Positions 1-7,688 of a stretch of 36,197 nucleotides of DNA are shown here, piece after piece (the first letter of the stretch is position 1; every line of letters starts with the position of its first letter). Location of the stretch: the NCBI GenBank assembly GCA_016839625.1, contig JAEOTY010000454.1, positions 1 to 36,197 of the forward strand, read 5' to 3'. The notes beneath the pieces were generated by a model. It was not told where the DNA came from. It saw only the letters and a program-made list of their open reading frames with translations, and did no database searches. Source of the DNA: Candidatus Hodarchaeota archaeon (lineage in GTDB: Archaea > Asgardarchaeota > Heimdallarchaeia > Hodarchaeales > Hodarchaeaceae). Position numbers and translations under genes: made by a program.

Positions 1-271
1 AAAAGGATTTTACCCAAATTTGAGTAAAAAGGATTTTGTTTTTAGGGATGAAGATTATCTTATCTTTTCCCTGTTACTCTAATGTCTTTAGATTTTTTGA
101 ATGAAATAAATCGATCATTCAAATCTTTTATAATAATTTTATAGTGGCTTCAAGCTGCTTTGTAAAATGATTTCTAATTATAGACTTAGAGATTCTAGGA
201 ATTTAGAGATAACTAATTGCAGAGGTTTTAATGAAATTACTCTTCAATCTTTTTTATCTCCTCCTCCATTG

Positions 272-1174
272 TTATTCCTTTTTTGAACGGAAAATTAATA
301 CCATTCCATATGTCTTCCCGTTCGTGTCGTGAATCGGGGAGCTACTTCCGTCAAGGGGGATCTCTCGACCATTTCGTGCTATTAATATTACGTGATTGGG
401 CAGATCAATAACTTTCCCTTCCCTTAACGCTTGGTCAACGGAATTTTCAACAGGGTGTCGTGTTTTTTCATTTATAAGATGAAATACTTCCTTAACCTGT
501 CTATCAAGAGCTTCCTCGGCAGGCCATCCTGTTAGTTTTTCTGCTGCAGAGTTGAAAAAGGTTATTTTTGTATAAATATCAGTTGCAATTACAGCGTCTC
601 CCATTGATGTCAGTATCACCTTTAGCCATTTTCGCTTCCGTTCTATTGCTTCTTCAGCTCGTTTATGGTCAATAAATTGGCCTAGTTCTATAGTAATAAT
701 ATCAATCAAGTTCCGTTCTTCCTCCCGGAATGGTCCCTCAAAGATTTCGGGTTTTTCTTCGAGATAATAGATTTCCAGTATTCCGGCTTTTTTCTTTGAT
801 ACCATTATATTAGCAGCTTGCATCCACGGGGTCTCTTGGAAGTTATCGGTTGAATATGCCTTATCTTCAAAGATGATTCTGACACAAGTGATGTCTGGAT
901 ATTCCCAAGCTTGGGGAATTATTAAAAGAACTTGATGAAAAATTTCTTCCAGAGGGGTCGAAATTTTCCCCACTAACCTTGAGAGTCTGTAAATACAAGT
1001 AAGCTCTTTAACTCTCAATCTCAGGTCTTGTGTCCGTTGGCGCAGTAACGTCTCTATCTGATCGTATTTAGTGCTGTCATTGCTAATAAGAGAATTTCTT
1101 ATTGCTTGTTTTACATCTAAAGGGACATCTTTTCTATCTAAAACATGTCTAAGTTCCATCTTGAGCACATCCAA
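272..1174 (-). CDS. GAF/PAS-domain sensor-like protein, no output domain
   Basis: The 300-residue soluble protein starts with a helical segment (about 1-60). A GAF-like region follows at about 60-170, with a hydrophobic/charged pattern and a C-terminal helix rich in E/R. Residues 180-295 look like a PAS domain (pattern 'AVIATDIYTKITFFNSAAE', then 'LTGWPAEEALDR'). It would sense a small ligand or redox state and act through a partner, because no histidine kinase, GGDEF or receiver domain follows. The called start is TTG at 1174. An in-frame ATG at 1159-1157 is an alternative, and neither has a clear ribosome binding site. The stop comes just where a PAS domain normally continues into its 'D-I-T-E' end strand. 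A matching tail lies in another frame directly after a six-base homopolymer (see findings). The function of the pathway is unknown. Confidence 0.75.
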   Translation of the reverse strand: MDVLKMELRHVLDRKDVPLDVKQAIRNSLISNDSTKYDQIETLLRQRTQDLRLRVKELTCIYRLSRLVGKISTPLEEIFHQVLLIIPQAWEYPDITCVRIIFEDKAYSTDNFQETPWMQAANIMVSKKKAGILEIYYLEEKPEIFEGPFREEERNLIDIITIELGQFIDHKRAEEAIERKRKWLKVILTSMGDAVIATDIYTKITFFNSAAEKLTGWPAEEALDRQVKEVFHLINEKTRHPVENSVDQALREGKVIDLPNHVILIARNGREIPLDGSSSPIHDTNGKTYGMVLIFRSKKE

Positions 1175-1262
1175 CAGTTTTACGAACTAATTATTGATTG
1201 CTTTGATTGGAATCCTTTGAAATGTGAACTAAATTTTAATTTATTCTTCTTTTAAAACTACC

Positions 1263-1511
1263 CTAGCAAATTATGTTCTCAAAAAATTGAATGAGAGTAG
1301 CCATAATGGAGCTAAGTTTAGGCCTTTTACCAAAGGTTAAATCTTTGATGCTGTCTAATTTTCCATGTTTTTTGAATTTTATGATGAGGAATAAAAAAAT
1401 GATAAGGACGTTTTGAAACATTCCAACAGTCATCAAAGTTCTCAAACCGAACATATTCAATTGAAAACAAAATAATTGTCTAGCTATAGTAGTTAATCGA
1501 CTTGACTTCAA
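1263..1511 (-). CDS. Doubtful small membrane protein, 82 aa
   Basis: This short ORF begins with TTG and has a strong Shine-Dalgarno (AAGGAG, complement of 1519-1524) seven bases upstream. It encodes one likely membrane helix (about residues 30-46) and a basic tail. Its middle part, about residues 38-62, matches a translated remnant at about 11510-11580, with nearly the same residues through 'KLDSIKDLTF'. That suggests either a conserved small protein or two remains of one older gene. I recognise no family. Confidence 0.3.
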   Translation of the reverse strand: MKSSRLTTIARQLFCFQLNMFGLRTLMTVGMFQNVLIIFLFLIIKFKKHGKLDSIKDLTFGKRPKLSSIMATLIQFFENIIC

Positions 1512-1712
1512 AATTTGCTCCTTTTTAAATTTTTACTGGCAAAAAGATCTTTAAGGAAAGCTGACTACTGTTGGCGTTTATACAGAAATGCAGATACTCA
1601 TCAAGCTTTGCAAGCAACACTGTGAACTCAACTTAAAAAAACTTCTGCTCTTTTGTATACCCGAAATTGAAGCCTTGGTCACGATTTTAACTTGTGTGAT
1701 TGGAAAATTAAA

Positions 1713-2909
1713 TTAATTCAAATAAGCATTCTTTCTGCTAGCTGCTCCAACTCTTTCAAGAACTGTATCTACAGAAAATTGAATTAAAAATGCTAAACAG
1801 AACATTGGAGGAATAGATAATATTAGTACAATAGTAATAGAATAAATATCAATATGAAAAATCTCCCTTAAAATTACTGTTAAAGATGCAAAAATTGGTC
1901 TATGGAATAAATAGACACAAAAAGAAGAATAAGCTAATTTTGAAAAGAAACGTGATTGTATTTCACTGAACTTCTTGCTTTTTTCACTTGTTAATTTGCT
2001 ATAAATTATTAATACTGAAAAAAGAAAAAGAATAAAAGTTATTATAATCATATTTACCATTATTATCGCAATCAGAGACATCATTGTATTGCTTTCAGTT
2101 TGATCTTCAATCACTTCGATATAAGTTCCTTGAAATGTGGAATAATATTGAATTACTAAAAATAAATTAATCAAGATGCTTAACAGAGCACTCAAAAAAA
2201 GGATTAATACATATTTATTCATTAAAAGCTTACTGATCTTATGATTTATAGGTAATAACTTAGAATTTTCATAGATATCAGCTGCAATAATGCCAGTAAT
2301 GAAAATAAAATAATAAATAAAAAACCGAGAGTCCATAATATTAATAATGCAGTCAATAATAAAGTCAACTAATGTGAAAAAGATAAAAATGGCAAATGAA
2401 ACTGGAAATATCATTTTTCTCTGGGAATATGTTGTATAACTAATGATGGGATAAATACAGTAGTAGATTACAATTAGACCAATGAACCAAAGCGTAAAGA
2501 TCGGATTCGCAAAGAAAATTTGTAATCCAAAAAAATGAGCGAATAACTCAAATGAATCTAAATTTAGGATATGAATAATGCCTAAAAATTGAAACACAAT
2601 TAAGAATAATCCTAAAGCAATCCAATATACTGGATAAATTCCAAAAAATCTTCTTTTAAAAAATAAGGATAGTTTATTGATTGTATTTATGTTTCTATTA
2701 TGTTTTTGTAAATGAAGACCAAATCCAGAAAGAAATACAAATATGCCTATACTATAATAAATAGATATATGATTAACCAGATAAAATCCAAAACGATCAA
2801 GATTAATGTAAAAAATGTATATGTAATCATGTAGATGAATTAAAAGAAGAACTATTAAAATCGCAATTACTCGAAGAATATCAATTTCTAATAACCTTTC
2901 TCTTGCCAA
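1713..2909 (-). CDS. Acyltransferase family 3 membrane protein
   Basis: The 398-residue protein has about ten membrane helices. It opens with the pattern typical of the acyltransferase-3 family (OafA/NodX-like): 'EIDILRVIAILIVLLLIH' with R13 and H25 as the likely catalytic pair. Further family marks are 'FFKRRFFGIYPVYW' (about 83-96), 'LWFIGLIVIYYCIYP' (about 139-153) and a late 'SFCVYLFHRPIF'. Such enzymes O-acylate sugars or lipids of the cell surface; the substrate here is unknown. The start is TTG at 2909, supported by GAGGT (complement of 2919-2923) at good spacing. An AT-rich TATA-like stretch lies at about 2931-2944. It stands alone, with poor gene context on both sides. Confidence 0.85.
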   Translation of the reverse strand: MARERLLEIDILRVIAILIVLLLIHLHDYIYIFYINLDRFGFYLVNHISIYYSIGIFVFLSGFGLHLQKHNRNINTINKLSLFFKRRFFGIYPVYWIALGLFLIVFQFLGIIHILNLDSFELFAHFFGLQIFFANPIFTLWFIGLIVIYYCIYPIISYTTYSQRKMIFPVSFAIFIFFTLVDFIIDCIINIMDSRFFIYYFIFITGIIAADIYENSKLLPINHKISKLLMNKYVLILFLSALLSILINLFLVIQYYSTFQGTYIEVIEDQTESNTMMSLIAIIMVNMIIITFILFLFSVLIIYSKLTSEKSKKFSEIQSRFFSKLAYSSFCVYLFHRPIFASLTVILREIFHIDIYSITIVLILSIPPMFCLAFLIQFSVDTVLERVGAASRKNAYLN

Positions 2910-4164
2910 TCACATTAAACCTCATTTTCTCATATTATAATAACTTAAATTTTGCCACATTAATCGTCTGATTGGTTTGAAATGATTTTTGGTTAATATA
3001 AGAACTTCTTGCCATCTTTAAGATTAAAAAATCTTCTTAATGACCCTGTTTAATTTATTTGTTCTTCAATATTTTCAATGAGGATTAATCATGTTAAATC
3101 TGAGCGTGAGACTTCAAGTCACGTTAGAAGTTGAGAAAAGTGGAGGAATTTGTCTACAATTTATTCATTACAGTTTGAATAAAATAGATCTCTCGAAACA
3201 GCTCCTCCAAGGTATATTCCAATAATTGAGATTTTCTTGAAAAGAATGTATTTCTTGAGTTGTTCTATCAATAAAATTTACTCTTTTAAATCAATCGGGG
3301 GTCATATTGACCTATCTACGAATCTTCATAGTATGTTAAATTATTTTTTCGAGTCAGAACGGAGGGGAGAATAATCAGTCAATCGCGCTCAACTCCATAG
3401 TTAGGATATGTTAAAATGTGACTTATGTTTCTTTCCATCGTTGACGTCATTATTTAGAGCTAAATCTTAAAATAATGGATTCTCTCTTTCTACTATGGTT
3501 TTCTTTCAAATAATGACTATAGCTAGTCCTTTAGGACTTAATTGGTCTCTGTAAAGTTGAGTGTTAAGCATTCAATGTTTAAAAAGACGGATTTCAACGA
3601 TACAACGGATGCAACAGGAGGATAATGCCTGGGCTAGTCAAAATAATAAGCACTGCAAAAGGGTGGGCTGGTAATTCACTATTGCAGATACTCAAATAAA
3701 ATTAAAACGTCTCTACCCATTATATTCATCGTAACAGAGTACTAGTAAATATATACTTTACACGACTTAATTTGCAGACACTTTAGTTGATAAGAATTTG
3801 AATAAACAATATTATTCCTCATGTGAAATCAGGAAAAGTGGGAGAGAGTCGGATTAGGAATAGAGGGGAAATTGGAATATTATATGATACATCAACAGAG
3901 TCAAGAGAATTAGTAAAGTCTGAATGAATTATAGTACTTTAATTATCGTAAACACTTGTTTTTCTTTTTCTTTCTTCAATTATATTAAATATAATGGATC
4001 ACTGGAGAAAAATAGTCAAAATTTTGAGTTAAGTTGAAAGATAGATTTATTGTATTACTAAGACGTGTTGTCCGTGCGCAATACATACAGGTTCTAATTA
4101 GAACTGTTATATTAGGCTCTTAATCTGACATTAAATCTCACTCCTATTAATACTTTAGAATATT
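2910..4164. other. Long stretch with no convincing gene
   Basis: About 1.25 kb is very AT-rich with frequent stops on both strands, and I see no tRNA or rRNA. A segment at about 3251-3284 resembles 11591-11624, just left of the second NapH copy (shared 'ctatcaat' and 'ttgag' blocks). This may be leftover sequence of the segmental duplication. Two small palindromes are visible: a 5-base-arm inverted repeat at 3300-3312 and a perfect 14-base palindrome at 4091-4104. Confidence 0.5.
4091..4104. promoter_or_regulatory. Perfect 14-bp palindrome downstream of napH-like copy A
   Basis: The sequence GTTCTAATTAGAAC is its own reverse complement. It lies about 60 bases past the stop of the polyferredoxin gene at 4165. 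It could be an operator or part of a 3' end structure; no U-tract makes termination clear. Confidence 0.3.
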
Positions 4165-5040
4165 TCAGACCATATCGAATTTTATGGCGTCATTGGGGCA
4201 GATTTCTATACACCGATTGCAAAAATAACATTCTCCCTCTTTGCTGTCAGCAGCTGCCTCTTGAGTCGGGCAAATCTTCTCACATAACCCACATTCAGTA
4301 CAATCTTCCGTACGTTGATATTTAATTCCAGTAAATCGGCTAAGAAAAGATAATCCTGCTCCAAATGGGCATAAAAACCTACACCAAGGACGATATATGA
4401 AAATACTAGTAATACATACTACAACCATGCTGATGAAAGGGAGTAGTAATGTGAGTGCAAAATTCTTAAGAAAAGAAAACCCTGAAAGAGGATTGAACAC
4501 TGGAAGAATTATTATGCTCCAAACGCTGGCCAAAAGGAATAAAACACCGAGAAAAATCCAACGTATTTTACTCGAAACTTGTGAGGAGACTTCAACGCGA
4601 TATTTTGCTTCTTTTTGTCCTTTCAAATCTGATTTGAAGTTGAATTTAGAGATTAATTCTTGTAAGGCGCCTAAAGGACACACAAATCCACAGAAAATCC
4701 TACCAGCGAGCAGTGATGAAAAAAAGAGGAGGCCTAAAATCACGATCACATGATGAAGATAGGTATGCTCTCCTCTTACACCTGTAACGATGAGAATATA
4801 TTGGATGGGCATCAATGCATTAGGAATTCCTCCTAAGAAAACACCTCCAAAAAATATAGTGATTAGATAAATTGTAGTGCTTACTTTTCTGCTCATTAAT
4901 TTTGCATCGATAAATATAGCACAGAACAAAAAAGTTATCACCCAAAAGAGAATCATAGGTGCTGGGGAATCTAAGGGAAGGAGTTCATTCGGTAAAGGCG
5001 TAGAAGCTATACCAAATCCTATACGATGACATTTTTCCAT
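4165..5040 (-). CDS. NapH-like membrane polyferredoxin (copy A)
   Basis: The protein has 291 residues with about five membrane helices in the first 215. Two CxxxCP motifs sit at the membrane face (C117/C121 and C220/C224). Two classical [4Fe-4S] motifs follow at the C-terminus (C247-C250-C253-C257 and C271-C274-C277-C281). This is the layout of the NapH/MauN/CcoG-like family, which takes electrons from quinol and passes them through Fe-S clusters to partner redox proteins. The start is ATG. It is a close paralogue of 11666-12547, similar along its full length; the differences are mostly in membrane segments. It sits in a duplicated block behind a methyltransferase-like fragment. The partner is not known; cytochrome maturation or heme pathways are suggested by the surroundings. 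Confidence 0.85.
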   Translation of the reverse strand: MEKCHRIGFGIASTPLPNELLPLDSPAPMILFWVITFLFCAIFIDAKLMSRKVSTTIYLITIFFGGVFLGGIPNALMPIQYILIVTGVRGEHTYLHHVIVILGLLFFSSLLAGRIFCGFVCPLGALQELISKFNFKSDLKGQKEAKYRVEVSSQVSSKIRWIFLGVLFLLASVWSIIILPVFNPLSGFSFLKNFALTLLLPFISMVVVCITSIFIYRPWCRFLCPFGAGLSFLSRFTGIKYQRTEDCTECGLCEKICPTQEAAADSKEGECYFCNRCIEICPNDAIKFDMV

Positions 5041-5099
5041 ATTTTAGTTCACTTTTCATTTTGTTTGGCTTTCGATGGTTCTAAAAAAATTGGTTATCC

Positions 5100-5447
5100 T
5101 TAGAACTGATAAAAATCGGGTTCATTCCAACCTGTACGCGGTCTTTTGAGGAGATAATGAGCTTTCTGTGGTGCTGGAATCACAGCTAGGATTTTCTTCC
5201 AAAATGGTTCAAACTTGGCAACATTGGGTCGAGGATTGAACCAAGCATCCATCAAATCTAGAGTTGGATGAAATTTCGTAATAAAAGTATTATTTCTATC
5301 TATTAAAATGGTTCTACGCTTATCCCTCAAGATCACCTTCGGTATAATGCCAATCGTAATAAGATTCTGTGCGAAATTGCGAAACGAATAGTACTTATGC
5401 TCGTTGTACTCTGATGGCTCACCAATATTCTTAGTTCCTATTTTTTT
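5100..5447 (-). pseudogene. C-terminal methyltransferase-like fragment (copy A)
   Basis: An open frame of 115 codons runs from a TAA at 5450-5448 to the stop at 5100. The only usual start inside it is GTG at 5336 (78 residues). The residues upstream of that GTG also look protein-like: 'SEYNEHKYYSFRNFAQNL' followed by a beta-type stretch. This recalls the last strands of class I SAM methyltransferases ('EH..y.s...l...l...GF'), but I hold that only loosely. No N-terminal SAM-binding glycine motif is present, and a run of nine T at 5441-5449 sits at the break. The last 30 or so codons have a counterpart at 12548-12680 with in-frame stops. I take it as a remnant, although the 78-residue form could still be translated. 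Confidence 0.55.
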
Positions 5448-5601
5448 TTATGATATGTTTGATTAGACTAATTTAGAAGGATATGGCATATCGAAGGTTG
5501 AGATGAAGAAATTGTCAAATATTGCCAGCTTTTACCAATGTCCAAGGTGGTAGAGAAGGTCAAGTAAATTATTGTGTTAGATTTATCATTTTTACTCTCT
5601 A

Positions 5602-5955
5602 TTAGATTCCTTGTTGTTCTTCTATATTGAACCAGCAGCCAGGATCTGCTGCGTTTATATTGCCTGTTTCTTCGTAAGCCCTTCCACGGCATCCGGCGCA
5701 TTTATCTCTATAGACACATCGACCACATTCTCCTTCTAATAAGCTTCGATCTCTAAGCTTTGACAGAATTGGAGAATTATTCCACATTCGAGTGATGTTT
5801 TCTTCTCTGACATTACCCAGTTTTGCTTGGAGAAGCATGCATGGTATTAAATCCCCATTTGGAAGGACTGTAAGGTAACCCTTTGGCATCCCTGCAGTAA
5901 AATCGTATTTAATCAAGGAAAAACGATACTTAAGAACTAAGAATAATTGCTTCAC
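5602..5955 (-). pseudogene. 5'-truncated SPASM-domain remnant of a radical SAM gene
   Basis: From residue 21 ('AGMPKGYLTV') to the end, this 117-residue ORF matches the C-terminus of the complete radical SAM protein at 12718-13836, including 'IPCMLLQ', 'CVYRDKCAGCRGRAYEET' and 'DPGCWFNIE'. The radical SAM core with CxxxCxxC is absent. The first SPASM cysteine (the GRGC of the full copy) has been replaced by an unrelated 20-residue head starting at GTG 5955. The ORF begins directly after the TGA of the membrane gene 5956-6489 and in the same frame, as TGA-GTG. It is most likely a decayed duplicate, but six SPASM cysteines are intact, so a small expressed product cannot be excluded. Confidence 0.8.
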
Positions 5956-6489
5956 TCATATAGGTGGGCTTGCAAAAACATCATGCCAGGGAAGGTGATG
6001 AGTAAATAGTGTAAACTCAAGAATAGAAATAATATTCAAGATTAGAATGATAATCCGAAAACCAAGAGAAAAGTCTAGTTGAATTATCATTAATTCAATT
6101 TGACTCACAACCCAGGCAACAAGATAGGTAATAGTAATCGCATAAATAATATCGTTTCGTATACTTTTGAAAGGGCCTATTACCGCAGGCCCAACAAACC
6201 ACAGGAGAAATACAATCCAAGGGATTAACATCAATGAAAACAAGTGGGTGGTGATGAAATTATCAACCTTTTTGATCTCTTGGTTAAAGATTATTAATTC
6301 GAATCCACAGAGTAGTAGATAGGCAAAATAAGCATTCTTTTGGTGTTGATAAAATGATTCGTTGGTAGCGCTAAAAGTTCGTGTAAAAAAGTTGGGAAAC
6401 CAACGATAGACATAATGGCAGAAGCGAAAGAGAAGAATAAATAAAAAGCATCTAAATGCGATATACAACTGGTTTGTTAATATTGCCAC
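5956..6489 (-). CDS. Small integral membrane protein, possibly DUF6512-like
   Basis: The protein has 177 residues and about five membrane helices. An early 'FSATNESFYQHQKNAYF' after the first helix recalls the 'VNES.WEH.K' signature of uncharacterised bacterial and archaeal membrane proteins that I associate with DUF6512; this match is from memory and moderate. It ends with 'HHLPWHDVFASPPI'. No function is known. It lies inside the duplicated region, but I see no counterpart in copy B, so it was probably inserted when the SPASM gene of copy A lost its 5' part. Its stop is followed immediately and in frame by the GTG of the SPASM remnant. Confidence 0.6.
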   Translation of the reverse strand: MAILTNQLYIAFRCFLFILLFRFCHYVYRWFPNFFTRTFSATNESFYQHQKNAYFAYLLLCGFELIIFNQEIKKVDNFITTHLFSLMLIPWIVFLLWFVGPAVIGPFKSIRNDIIYAITITYLVAWVVSQIELMIIQLDFSLGFRIIILILNIISILEFTLFTHHLPWHDVFASPPI

Positions 6490-6701
6490 TTTTAAATCGC
6501 CAATGAAGCCCTAATTGATTGTAGATTTGACAACGTTATTTTTACTGGTATTTTGATTCACGATCATCAGTAATTATACCAATATACTAATAAACTATTA
6601 ACTTGCCTAATCGCTTAAAATGAAAATTCTAAAAGCGATTTCTAAGTACTCCTCTACTGTTGGTTCAATTAGTGGCTTAAAAATTTGCTCTGGTTTATAA
6701 T

Positions 6702-7676
6702 TTAAAATTTTGTTCCACATTTAATACAAAATTTTGCCTTTGATGAATTCTCAATATGACAGATTGGACACTCTATAATTTCAACTCCCTCCTCCTTTTC
6801 TATTTCTTCTTTCGACCAATCTTCGATTGGTGATAATAAGATTTTATTTTTCTCCAATACTTCTATATTCCATAAAAATTCAAGGTTATTTTTTATCTGT
6901 TCCATAATACTCTCTGGAATTGTTATACGATTATTACTATCCATAATAACCATTCTAGTCATATCTAACTTAGCTAAATCGATATTTTGACCGTGTTGTC
7001 CTAGAAATAATCCATCCCGTAATTCAACACTTCTATCAGCATAGCCTGCGACATGATTAGAATGTGTAGCAAACAGGAATGTCATGCCAACAGTTTTGTT
7101 CAATTGACGAAACAGTTCAAGCAAACGGACACTAGTCTTGTAGTCAACGTTGCCTGTGGGTTCATCAGCTATTATTAGTTTTGGGTTATTAGCCATTGCT
7201 CTTGCAAGTGCCACTCTTTGGCGCTCTCCTCCACTTAAACGAACAGCAAGTTGATCTTTGCGATGTGCAACTCCCATTGTTTTTAATAATTTCATAGTAC
7301 GTTTCTTTCTAAATTGATAAGGTATTCCATTCAAGGCCAAACTGTTTGCTACATTTTTAAAAGCAGATAAATCAGGTTGTAAGTTCCCCTCTTGAAAAAC
7401 AAATCCCACATCATTCCTTCTGAACATTGTTAAATCTTCTTCAGGCATTTTAGTAATATCTTGATTATCAAATAAAACTGTTCCTGCGGTGGGGCGCATT
7501 AATCCTCCTAGAATTCGAAGAAAAGTAGTTTTCCCCGACCCCGAAGGTCCTACTACAGTTATATACTCACCTTTGTCTATATCAAGACTTACTCCTTTTA
7601 ATGCCACTACTGATGTATGTTTTTTTCTACTTTGATAAATATGATACAAATTTTTAGCTGATAATAGTGTTCTCAA
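6702..7676 (-). CDS. ABC transporter ATPase with AbrB-like and zinc-ribbon tail
   Basis: Residues 1-230 are a MacB/LolD-type ATPase: Walker A GPSGSGKT at 43-50, Q-loop near 95, signature LSGGE at 147-151, Walker B at about 167-173 and the H-loop 'ATHSNH'. It powers the FtsX-type permease encoded upstream at 7689-10766. The C-terminal 95 residues are unusual. Residues about 240-280 ('VIMDSNNRITIPESIMEQI', then 'EVLEKNKILLSPI') have the swapped-hairpin pattern of SpoVT/AbrB domains. Residues 303-320 form a zinc ribbon (C303, C306, C317, C320). The start is TTG at 7676, supported by AGAGG (complement of 7686-7690), which overlaps the permease stop and implies translational coupling. It is the third gene of a three-gene operon. 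Confidence 0.9.
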   Translation of the reverse strand: MRTLLSAKNLYHIYQSRKKHTSVVALKGVSLDIDKGEYITVVGPSGSGKTTFLRILGGLMRPTAGTVLFDNQDITKMPEEDLTMFRRNDVGFVFQEGNLQPDLSAFKNVANSLALNGIPYQFRKKRTMKLLKTMGVAHRKDQLAVRLSGGERQRVALARAMANNPKLIIADEPTGNVDYKTSVRLLELFRQLNKTVGMTFLFATHSNHVAGYADRSVELRDGLFLGQHGQNIDLAKLDMTRMVIMDSNNRITIPESIMEQIKNNLEFLWNIEVLEKNKILLSPIEDWSKEEIEKEEGVEIIECPICHIENSSKAKFCIKCGTKF

Positions 7677-7688
7677 GTAATATAACCT

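Larger units (their letters stand above)
4139..5955 (-). repeat. Segmental duplication, copy A
   Basis: This block and 11649-13010 share order, orientation and sequence: napH-like gene, methyltransferase-like fragment, SPASM segment. The left edge is visible as a shared 'cactcctattaatacttta' in front of both napH stop codons. The right edge of similarity is near 5890, at residue 21 of the truncated SPASM ORF. Copy A keeps a longer methyltransferase-like fragment but has lost two thirds of the SPASM gene. Confidence 0.8.

Noticed and set aside
4397-4753. Plus-strand ORF of 118 aa
   Set aside because: It lies fully antisense to the clear NapH-like gene, and a matching shadow ORF occurs opposite its paralogue, as expected from shared codon bias.
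5468-5701. Minus-strand ORF of 77 aa
   Set aside because: It overlaps the SPASM remnant in another frame, and its residues are the out-of-frame reading of the conserved SPASM end.
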